A stretch of 6,342 bases of DNA from Candidatus Bathyarchaeota archaeon (GTDB taxonomy: Archaea; Thermoproteota; Bathyarchaeia; TCS64): positions 1 to 6,342 of the forward strand of contig CALGBN010000185.1 of assembly GCA_937877765.1 (NCBI GenBank), in the 5' to 3' direction. Both the position numbers and the translations under genes were made by a program. Under the pieces are notes generated by a model. The model searched no databases, was not told the origin of the DNA, and saw only the letters and a program-made list of their open reading frames with translations. Shown here piece by piece: positions 1 through 5,541 of this stretch (position 1 is the first letter of the stretch; every line of letters starts with the position of its first letter).

Positions 1-359
1 GGGTACCTCTGAATAAACCGGTTCTTCACGTATCCACGGTGACAATCAGACTCATGTTTCTCTGCGCAAAGCAACACAATTCTCTGATGAGTCATAGCTA
101 AGACTCTTAGTTGTTCTAATCCTGATTCCTCATCTACCAGTATCGGGGGCATCATACGGGTCTTGTTACCGAGCTCCTTGATCCAAGTATACTTTGAGCC
201 CAGTCGCTTCTTGAGCTGTGGATGCGTGTAGACGCTTAGGTAGGCGCTGTATGGGTTTTCGCGTACATCAACAACGATGTCTGGGGTTAGATCATCTAGT
301 TCTTTGAAGAAGTCTTCTGGTTTTTTCCCACCGTAGCCGATGGTCTCTATGATTACCAA
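1..359 (-). CDS. DUF488 family protein, N-terminal part (3' end beyond the window)
   Basis: Reading the minus strand from 359 gives 119 open codons to the window edge, with no stop. The product looks like the DUF488 family (PF04343/COG5483-like), small cytosolic proteins of unknown biochemical function. Visible family hallmarks are TIGYGG at residues 6-11, DVRENP at 31-36, ELGNKT at 62-67, the hydrophobic strand LLCAEK at 96-101 and CHR at 106-108; the Cys/His/Arg residues near the end are the best candidates for an active or binding site. No ATG or GTG lies between the in-frame stop at 435-437 and the TIGYGG motif, so a TTG start is most likely. The TTG at 357-359 puts the motif at the usual distance from the N terminus; the adjacent TTG at 360-362 is equally possible. 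Family members are often about 120-180 aa, so only a short C-terminal part is probably missing. It lies downstream of the GGT-family gene on the same strand, 158 bp away. The family call is firm; the function is unknown. Confidence 0.85.
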   Translation of the reverse strand, partial: MVIIETIGYGGKKPEDFFKELDDLTPDIVVDVRENPYSAYLSVYTHPQLKKRLGSKYTWIKELGNKTRMMPPILVDEESGLEQLRVLAMTHQRIVLLCAEKHESDCHRGYVKNRFIQRY

Positions 360-383
360 CAAGATATCTAGGTTCTTGGCTGG

Positions 384-393
384 GATAAGGTTT
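384..393 (-). promoter_or_regulatory. Possible promoter element before the DUF488 gene
   Basis: On the minus strand the element reads AAACCTTATC, with its AACC about 33 nt before the proposed TTG start at 359. That is where the BRE/TATA pair of a leaderless archaeal transcript would lie. It resembles the AAACCC-plus-T-rich elements before the plus-strand genes. It is a short, weak match judged by position only. Confidence 0.25.
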
Positions 394-401
394 GAGAAGG
401 A

Positions 402-452
402 GTTTTCCGGGGGAAGAGAAGCTGTTAGGCGTTCTCATATGCCCGGAGAAAC
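402..452. repeat. Imperfect inverted repeat upstream of the DUF488 gene
   Basis: GTTTTCCGGG at 402-411 can pair with CCCGGAGAAAC at 442-452, leaving one bulged G (448) and a loop of about 30 nt. It lies in the 158-bp gap between the GGT-family gene and the DUF488 start. It could be an RNA stem in a read-through transcript or a protein-binding site, but a stem of this size with so long a loop can arise by chance. Confidence 0.25.
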
Positions 453-502
453 CGTAGTCTATCTCATGTATTCTACTGGATAAGTGTATCCGTGTTGCTA
501 TT

Positions 503-538
503 AAGAGAAGATAAAGGCTAGAAGCCTACAGCTAGGCT
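503..538 (-). terminator. Possible transcription terminator of the GGT-family gene
   Basis: On the minus strand, AGCCTA and TAGGCT (538-533 and 528-523) form a perfect 6-bp stem with a 4-nt loop inside the last codons of the gene. The stop codon at 518-520 follows, then a pyrimidine/T-rich run (about 516-503, CTTTATCTTCTCTT). A second small stem, GGCT/AGCC at 516-526, competes with the first. A U-rich 3' end is what archaeal termination needs, and the hairpin may only help. The rest of 360-502 shows no gene I can support. Confidence 0.35.
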
Positions 539-2200
539 CTCAAAACCAGTAAGCAAGCTATAGACTCCGCCGTGAAGCAAACCAGTAACAGGGTCACGTA
601 ATACACCTACGGGTCTTCCCCATCCCCTCAGCTCTGGGTCAATATACTTGATATCATGCCCCATAGCAACCAGCTTATCCCTTGTCATGGAGGAGAACCT
701 TGAGTCAAGGAAAACGGTGCCTGTCTGCCGTGTTACCCTAGGCGCATCAACGGCGTCTTGGATGCCCATACCATAATCGATTACATGGTGTATGGCTTGT
801 GCTACCGAGACCTGAATATTTCTGCCACCGGGAGCCCCCATAGCGATAAAACCTTCACCATCCTTGAGCACAACTACTGGGCAGACGTTCTGTATCCTGC
901 GTTTTCGTCCATCGATGCTGTTAGCAGTACCTGGAGAGGGGTCGAGCCCGTACATGGCGTTATTCATGACGATGCCTGTTCCGGGAATCACTATGCCTGA
1001 GCCGAAGCTGTTCACAAGTGTCTGGTTCACAGCCACCATGTTACCATCCTTGTCCGCGACGGTCAACGCAGTGGTGTACTCTGACTCATACTTCCATGGG
1101 TCACCGGGCTCAATCTTGACTGCATTCTTGGGGTCAATTCTCTCTCGGAGCTTCTCAGCGTATTCCTTTGAGACCATGGCACGTTGAGGTACATCAACGT
1201 AGCCTGGGTCACCCATATACTTGAGGCGATCAGCAAACGCCACCCCAATAGCCTCCGATACAAGATGTAAAGCCTCAGCGCTCCCATACTCGGGTAAATC
1301 ATAGCCCTCTAGGATGTTCAGTATCTGCATCATCGTTGTGCCGCTATGCGTGGGATCATAGACCACCTCATAGCCGCGATATGATCCAGGTTCAGGGTTC
1401 AAATGAATAGGCTCATACTGGGCAAAGTCCTCCAATGTGAGCAAACCATCGTTCTTAGCCATATCCGCCGCGATGGTCTCGGCTATCCAACCCTTATAGA
1501 AGACATCTTTTCCCTTGTCTCCGATGTCTATGAGGCATTTCGCTAGCTCAGGGTTACGCAAGACATGGGGCTCAGCTAGCTCATAGGTATAAGGCAAGTA
1601 CGGGAACCTGCCTTCTCTGAGGTATACTCGTCTCCATTCCTCGTATTTCCAGAACCCTTCCATGCGTCTGAATATATGGTCAGCGGTCCACCAACCCACA
1701 ACGAAGCCTTCCTTGGCTACTCGTGCGGCTGGTGCTATTACGTCTCGTAGCTTCATGGTGCCGTAACGTTCAAGGGCCATTGTTAGCCCGGCTACTGTAC
1801 CCGGGGTTACGCTTGCCTTATAGCCGTGGATATTGGCGTCTTCTTTGACTTTTTTCCAGCCCATCCACCCTGCCTCGGTGGTCTCTTCTAGTTCATACAT
1901 GTCTGGTGTGCAGTTCATGGAGGGGCGGCCTACGTAGTCGATTACGATGTTTTCACCTGATTCAAGGTGAATGGTCATGACGCCCTCACCTCCGATACCA
2001 TTCATACCGGGCTCAACGACACAATCCATGAAGGCAGCGGCAACGGCGGCGTCCACTGCGTTTCCGCCTTTTTTCATCATCTTGACGCCTGTCTCGCTGA
2101 TTAGTCGGTGTTTTGAGGCGACTACTCCGTTATGAGCGATGCAGTCATGTCTTGTGGCTCCGTTCCATCTGCGTGATTGATATAGAAACTCAGAATCCAT
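518..2200 (-). CDS. Gamma-glutamyltranspeptidase-family Ntn hydrolase, probably not a true GGT
   Basis: The 560-aa product has the full length and layout of the GGT family, self-cleaving Ntn hydrolases that release or transfer an acyl group from an amide. Family hallmarks include GGNAVDAAVA (45-54), the TPGTVAG segment (132-138), the catalytic Thr376 at the start of TTALTV where autoproteolysis should split a 375-aa large and a 185-aa small chain, Thr394, the SGI(V) stretch at 401-404, and APGG (456-459) carrying the oxyanion-hole glycines 458-459. Aligned by eye with E. coli GGT, the residues that hold the gamma-glutamyl group are all changed: R114 to P99, N411 to V396, Q430 to A415, D433 to G418, and S462/S463 to Q437/N438. 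The lid loop is also shorter. A different acyl substrate is therefore likely, as in the oxamate amidohydrolase or cephalosporin-acylase branches. No signal peptide is visible, so it is probably cytosolic, unlike classical GGT. The ATG at 2198-2200 was chosen because the family N terminus follows within about 20 residues and a TATA-like box lies about 25 nt upstream. Confidence 0.9.
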   Translation of the reverse strand: MDSEFLYQSRRWNGATRHDCIAHNGVVASKHRLISETGVKMMKKGGNAVDAAVAAAFMDCVVEPGMNGIGGEGVMTIHLESGENIVIDYVGRPSMNCTPDMYELEETTEAGWMGWKKVKEDANIHGYKASVTPGTVAGLTMALERYGTMKLRDVIAPAARVAKEGFVVGWWTADHIFRRMEGFWKYEEWRRVYLREGRFPYLPYTYELAEPHVLRNPELAKCLIDIGDKGKDVFYKGWIAETIAADMAKNDGLLTLEDFAQYEPIHLNPEPGSYRGYEVVYDPTHSGTTMMQILNILEGYDLPEYGSAEALHLVSEAIGVAFADRLKYMGDPGYVDVPQRAMVSKEYAEKLRERIDPKNAVKIEPGDPWKYESEYTTALTVADKDGNMVAVNQTLVNSFGSGIVIPGTGIVMNNAMYGLDPSPGTANSIDGRKRRIQNVCPVVVLKDGEGFIAMGAPGGRNIQVSVAQAIHHVIDYGMGIQDAVDAPRVTRQTGTVFLDSRFSSMTRDKLVAMGHDIKYIDPELRGWGRPVGVLRDPVTGLLHGGVYSLLTGFESLAVGF

Positions 2201-2220
2201 ACTAAATCATTGGTTTCAGG

Positions 2221-2230
2221 TATAATAAAC
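2221..2230 (-). promoter_or_regulatory. TATA-like box for the GGT-family gene, possibly used in both directions
   Basis: On the minus strand this reads GTTTATTATA, close to archaeal box A, centred about 25 nt before the ATG at 2200. This would start transcription at or next to the start codon, giving a leaderless mRNA. Read on the plus strand it is TATAATAAAC, about 50 nt before the divergent gene at 2275, so the same near-symmetric box might serve both genes, the second with a leader of roughly 25 nt. Confidence 0.5.
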
Positions 2231-2239
2231 CACAGGGGA

Positions 2240-2252
2240 CAACCCTTGAATA
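2240..2252 (+). promoter_or_regulatory. Possible promoter element before the 106-aa gene
   Basis: CAACCCTTGAATA ends about 23 nt before the ATG at 2275. AACCCT starts 34 nt upstream, nearly the same place as the AACCCT before the M42 gene. It could be the BRE/TATA region of a leaderless promoter; the TATAATAAA at 2221-2229 is the alternative. Confidence 0.3.
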
Positions 2253-2274
2253 GGACAAAGTCCATGAACAGTGT

Positions 2275-2595
2275 ATGTCAGAAGAAAAACTAGAGGAATT
2301 CCTAGAAACAGGCAAGGACTGGGCTAAAGTAAAGACAAGCGTACCCGGCGTATTCGTAATGAAGATGCCCGGCAGCAAGAACAGGGAGCCAAGTCTAAGC
2401 GTTGAGATTAACCCGGTAGACGCTAGCGGTAGCCCTACAAAGCGCAGGGGATTGATCATTAGATCTGTTGATGAGTTACTGGAGTTCAAGGATATTTTAG
2501 GTAACGATAAGGTCGAGACTCTTCTTGAGATGCTTGAGGATGTGAACCCGGGTAGCCCTGAGAGCAAGCAGAGCAAAGAAGTCATCGAGATTTAA
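2275..2595 (+). CDS. Small conserved-looking protein of unknown function (106 aa)
   Basis: I cannot assign a family or function. The protein is soluble, with no signal peptide or membrane segment. An acidic N-terminal helix (about 2-20, ending in GKDWAKVK) leads to a strand-rich core with SVPGVFVMKMPG (22-33) and SLSVEINPVD (40-49). A distinctive turn GSPTKRRGL (52-60), with four basic or polar residues in a row, is followed by strand IIRS and helices DELLEFKDIL (66-75) and KVETLLEMLEDV (79-90). The tail (91-106) looks disordered and acidic, ending EVIEI. The alternation of strands and helices and the coding-like composition argue for a real gene, and a similar pattern of short proteins is, from memory, found in uncultured archaea. 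The ATG at 2275 is the only sensible start; the ATG at 2264 is out of frame. It is divergent from the GGT-family gene and 38 bp before the M42 aminopeptidase gene, so it may be co-transcribed with that gene. The KRR turn could bind nucleic acid or phosphate, but that is speculation. Confidence 0.8.
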   Translation: MSEEKLEEFLETGKDWAKVKTSVPGVFVMKMPGSKNREPSLSVEINPVDASGSPTKRRGLIIRSVDELLEFKDILGNDKVETLLEMLEDVNPGSPESKQSKEVIEI

Positions 2596-2599
2596 CCAA

Positions 2600-2612
2600 A
2601 AACCCTTTTCAC
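2600..2612 (+). promoter_or_regulatory. Possible promoter element before the M42 aminopeptidase gene
   Basis: AAACCCTTTTCAC lies in the 38-bp gap, with its T-rich part centred about 25 nt before the ATG at 2634. AACCCT begins 33 nt upstream of the start. A second AT-rich site, ATTTAA, overlaps the stop codon of the preceding gene. Position and the repeated hexamer are the only support. Confidence 0.3.
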
Positions 2613-2633
2613 TATCACGGCATCTTTTCCACT

Positions 2634-3719
2634 ATGAGCAAAGTAGAGGAGATCAAGTCTCTTTTTTTCAAACTATTATCAGTTAATGGTATCAGCGGCT
2701 TCGAGGAACCCATGATCAAGACACTCATGGAGGAACTGGAGCCCCTCTGTGACGAGGTATATCAAACCCCAAGGGGAAACGTGATAGGCGTTCAACACGG
2801 CACTGACCCGGATGCACCAAAGGTAGCCCTTGCAGCCCACACGGACCAAGTTGGATTCATCGTCTTCAGCATCGATGAACGTGGCTTCCTACGATTCAGA
2901 AAGATCGGTGGCTCGGTCACCGGCAGCATACAGGGACACCAGATGAAGGTCCATGGTAAGAAGGGCCCAGTCATGGGTGTTGCGGGTATAAAACCCGGTC
3001 ACATGACCAAACCCAGTGAGGCGAACACCATCCCACCCATCGAGCAACTTTACATTGATGTTGGTGCTTTGAGCCGTGAAGAGGCCTATGAGATGGGTAT
3101 TGAGGTCGGTACACCCATCACTTGGAACACTGGGCCAGCGGAGTTGGCTAATAACTTTGTGGCGACAGCGGCAGCGGATGACAGGGCTGGATTAACCGCT
3201 ATCATCACGGTGGCGAAGAACCTGAAGGATAAACCGATTCCAGCGTCTGTTTACTATATTGGTACTGTTGAGGAGGAGATTGGTCTCAGAGGCGCAGAGG
3301 TAGCCTTGTTTGACCTTGATGTGGATATGGCTGTTGCTATTGATACTTGTCCTTCTGGATATCAGCCTGATGTGAAGCCTGTTGACATTGTCTACGAGGT
3401 AGGTAAAGGACCAGCGCTACAAGTAGCTGAGATGAGCCGAAGCACAAGAATCAGCAGCAGAGTGCCACGTGAGTGGATCGCAGAGACAGCGGAAAAACAT
3501 GACTTACCCTATCAGCGGGGAATCATGTATGGCGGCACTGACGCATCAGCCATGCAGCAGACAAAGACAGGGGTACCAGCTGTACCTTTCAGTATTCCAC
3601 GCCGCTATAGTCATAGCCCTGTGGAGCTTCTAAGCTTGGATGATCTCTATCACTTGACTGAGATACTTACACATGGCTTATCTGAGCTTGATTCCAGTTT
3701 CAAATTTCTAAGGGTTTAA
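2634..3719 (+). CDS. M42 family metallo-aminopeptidase (TET/FrvX/endoglucanase M type)
   Basis: This 361-aa protein matches the M42 family in length and motifs. M42 enzymes are cytosolic di-metal aminopeptidases, often forming 12-subunit tetrahedral (TET) particles that trim oligopeptides downstream of the proteasome. The expected ligands are all visible: His69 in HTDQVG (with Asp71 as its support), bridging Asp182 in ADDRAG, catalytic Glu214 and ligand Glu215 in TVEEEIGLRG (211-220), Asp237 in AIDTC and His327 in RRYSHSP. The segment around 73-165, inserted between the first two metal motifs, is the PDZ-like dimerisation domain and includes GIKPGHM (118-124). GGTDASA (300-306) is also typical. 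The residue after the HxD motif is Gln rather than the common Glu. Residue preference (leucyl, glutamyl, lysyl or other) cannot be read from the sequence. The ATG at 2634 gives the normal N terminus (NGISGFEEPM at 18-27) and has no Shine-Dalgarno site. The gene follows the 106-aa gene by 38 bp and precedes the kinase by 37 bp. Confidence 0.95.
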   Translation: MSKVEEIKSLFFKLLSVNGISGFEEPMIKTLMEELEPLCDEVYQTPRGNVIGVQHGTDPDAPKVALAAHTDQVGFIVFSIDERGFLRFRKIGGSVTGSIQGHQMKVHGKKGPVMGVAGIKPGHMTKPSEANTIPPIEQLYIDVGALSREEAYEMGIEVGTPITWNTGPAELANNFVATAAADDRAGLTAIITVAKNLKDKPIPASVYYIGTVEEEIGLRGAEVALFDLDVDMAVAIDTCPSGYQPDVKPVDIVYEVGKGPALQVAEMSRSTRISSRVPREWIAETAEKHDLPYQRGIMYGGTDASAMQQTKTGVPAVPFSIPRRYSHSPVELLSLDDLYHLTEILTHGLSELDSSFKFLRV

Positions 3720-3725
3720 AACCCT
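3711..3725. repeat. 15-bp perfect palindrome overlapping the M42 stop codon
   Basis: AGGGTTT (3711-3717) and AAACCCT (3719-3725) are exact reverse complements around one central A. The stop codon TAA at 3717-3719 lies inside. The site is 32 nt before the kinase start and covers its TATA-like TTTAAAA, so it could be an operator or simply part of the promoter. One such palindrome is expected by chance in a window of this size. Confidence 0.4.
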
Positions 3726-3733
3726 AACCATTT
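3715..3733 (+). promoter_or_regulatory. Possible promoter region of the histidine kinase gene
   Basis: TTTAAAACCCT followed by an AT-rich stretch lies 24-42 nt before the TTG at 3757. Either TTTAAAA or the following CTAACCATT could act as box A, giving a leaderless or very short-leader transcript. The AACCCT (3720-3725) repeats the hexamer found before the two preceding plus-strand genes. Confidence 0.35.
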
Positions 3734-3756
3734 CTATATGCAGACAAGGGGTCTAT

Positions 3757-5493
3757 TTGAAGCTCAGATATCGTATGCTGCTACTATTGATGTTAATGAC
3801 AACAATTGGCACTTTAGGTATGTGGACGTTTACTAATAGAGCGCTTGAACTAGGATTCGATGAGATGGAAGTCCACATGCTAGAGGGCACTGTACTATGG
3901 GGTGTTGATGACCTTGTTGATTTATCCTTGATTGTTGATTCCTCTGCTGCCCCTATCGCGGCATGGGATGATATGTACGATTATGTAGAGACACCTGACC
4001 CGGGTTTTGTGGAAGAGTTATTCCCAGATAACGTGTTTACCCGTAACGAGTTCAACCTAGTGGCAATATACAGTGAGACAGGAGAACTGATCTACTCAAA
4101 ATATTACGACTACAACACTGATTCAGAGAAGAGTACCCCCCAGATATTATTGGAGCCTGAGACCTTCGAGACCCTAAGCAACCAAGACCTCACGGAGACA
4201 GGGGTTATGGGATTGATCATAAATAATGATCAGCCGATAATAGTATCAGGCAGACCTATTCTGGATACCTCAGAGAGTATGCCGAGTAGGGGAATTCTTG
4301 TTATTGGCTTTGATTTCTCTGAGGAGTATGTTGAAATGATTCAGGAGTATACAGAACTCCCATTAGAATATCATACATTTAACAATCCTGAGATAACAGA
4401 CGAGATAAAATCCAGTCTAACACTCGAAAATCCGTTCACATACGAGACAACGAAAGATACAATCAAAGGATACTATCTGGTAGAAGATATATTCGGGGAC
4501 CCGGCGCTAATCGTTTCAGTATCCCAGACAAGGGAGGTCTATCTCGCAGGGCAAGAGGTTAGACGCGAGTTTCTCGCAGTTATTATGGGCATCGGTTTCC
4601 TATTAGCCATTATAGCAATTGTATACGCAGACCAGACGATTATTCGCAAGATTACCCACCTTACAAACGAGGTCTCAGAGATCAATCAGGTGGATGATCT
4701 ATCAGCACGTGTCAATGTTGTCGAAGGAAACAATGAGCTGAGCAGCCTCACTCAAAAAATAAATGAGATGCTAGAAAAACTTGAGACATCCAGAAATACT
4801 GAGAACCAGCAACGAGAAGCTATGGAGAAGCTACGAGAAGAAAGCACTCTGGAAATATTTGAGGCCGCCAAGAAAATATCTTATCTTGTTCACAATGAAC
4901 TGGAGCGTCCCCTTAGAAGCATGAAGCAAGTAGCTTACACTCTACGGGAAGAGGGAAAAGAGGATCTCGCCGAGATGCTTGAAAGCAGCATCAAATACAA
5001 TGAAGCAACCCTACTTGAGTTATCAAGCCTAACAAACCTCGGTGAACCCAAGCGAACCGTCACTGACTTGAATGAAGTGGTAGATGGTGCAATAGCAAAC
5101 ATCGATCCTAAGGTTGGTGCCACAATTACTGCGGATACCGGTGATGAGTTCTTTGCCATAAACATTGATGCTTTGAAAATAGGCAGGGCTGTTGAGAATA
5201 TCATAAGAAACGCTGTTGAGGCGATTGATGGCCAAGGCGAGGTGCATGTGTCTGTTACCAGTGACGACAAGATGGCAACAGTTATCGTAGAGGATAACGG
5301 CGCTGGAATACTTGATGATGACCTTGAGTACATCTTTGAGCCATTCTTTACGACAAAGAAGGACTCTATGGGTCTTGGGTTGCCTTATGCTAAACAGGTT
5401 ATCGAGGCACATAATGGCACGATAAAGGTAGAGTCTTCCAGCGAAGGCACCACTGTTACGATAAATATTCCATTAAATCAGTTATCAGAGTAA
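3757..5493 (+). CDS. CHASE4-HAMP membrane sensor histidine kinase with a non-standard H-box
   Basis: The 578-aa protein has an N-terminal membrane segment (about 7-24), an extracellular CHASE4-type sensor (about 28-270; WDDMYDYV at 70-77, and GYYLVEDIFGDPALIVSV at 238-255 as in archaeal CHASE4 kinases) and a second membrane helix (about 272-290). A HAMP linker (about 292-345), a coiled coil (about 337-372), a dimerisation/H-box helix (about 372-426) and a HATPase_c domain (about 437-575) follow. ATP-site boxes look intact: N-box ENIIRNAVEAI (480-490), DNGAGI (513-518), FEPFF (527-531) and MGLGLP (538-543). The H-box reads LVHNELERPLRSMK. Aligned without gaps to the usual LVAHDLRNPL pattern, Asn380 takes the phospho-acceptor place and His379 sits one residue earlier. 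The TTG at 3757 was chosen because it adds basic residues (KLRYR) before the membrane helix and has AAGGGG just upstream; ATG at 3775 is an alternative. No response regulator lies nearby, and the ligand is unknown. Confidence 0.93.
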   Translation: MKLRYRMLLLLMLMTTIGTLGMWTFTNRALELGFDEMEVHMLEGTVLWGVDDLVDLSLIVDSSAAPIAAWDDMYDYVETPDPGFVEELFPDNVFTRNEFNLVAIYSETGELIYSKYYDYNTDSEKSTPQILLEPETFETLSNQDLTETGVMGLIINNDQPIIVSGRPILDTSESMPSRGILVIGFDFSEEYVEMIQEYTELPLEYHTFNNPEITDEIKSSLTLENPFTYETTKDTIKGYYLVEDIFGDPALIVSVSQTREVYLAGQEVRREFLAVIMGIGFLLAIIAIVYADQTIIRKITHLTNEVSEINQVDDLSARVNVVEGNNELSSLTQKINEMLEKLETSRNTENQQREAMEKLREESTLEIFEAAKKISYLVHNELERPLRSMKQVAYTLREEGKEDLAEMLESSIKYNEATLLELSSLTNLGEPKRTVTDLNEVVDGAIANIDPKVGATITADTGDEFFAINIDALKIGRAVENIIRNAVEAIDGQGEVHVSVTSDDKMATVIVEDNGAGILDDDLEYIFEPFFTTKKDSMGLGLPYAKQVIEAHNGTIKVESSSEGTTVTINIPLNQLSE

Positions 5494-5500
5494 ACTAGTC

Positions 5501-5512
5501 AAGTTTTTTATC
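5501..5512 (+). promoter_or_regulatory. T-run after the kinase gene: possible terminator and FAH-gene promoter
   Basis: AAGTTTTTTATC holds six T in a row 11 nt after the kinase stop codon and is centred about 34 nt before the TTG start at 5542. It could end kinase transcripts as a U-rich terminator, serve as the TATA-like box for the next gene, or both. The AACCCT hexamer of the other gaps is absent here. Confidence 0.35.
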
Positions 5513-5541
5513 TGAGGAATGTACCGGTTTCTCTGATCATT

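Noticed and set aside
758..1302. Overlapping open frames of 79-107 aa inside the GGT-family gene, on both strands
   Set aside because: They have no recognisable motifs and lie in alternative frames of a strongly supported gene.
2202..2585. A 127-aa minus-strand frame opposite the 106-aa gene, just upstream of the GGT-family gene
   Set aside because: It is Ser/Leu-rich with no motif. It would cover the GGT-family promoter, and the plus-strand frame has a better promoter and composition.
3738..3827. ATG at 3738 as an upstream start or leader peptide for the kinase
   Set aside because: It is out of frame with the kinase and its short product has no recognisable features.
4935..5412. Two minus-strand frames of 127-132 aa opposite the kinase gene
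   Set aside because: The plus-strand frame carries the complete HATPase motifs here. The antisense frames have low-complexity Ser-rich or mixed composition typical of shadows.
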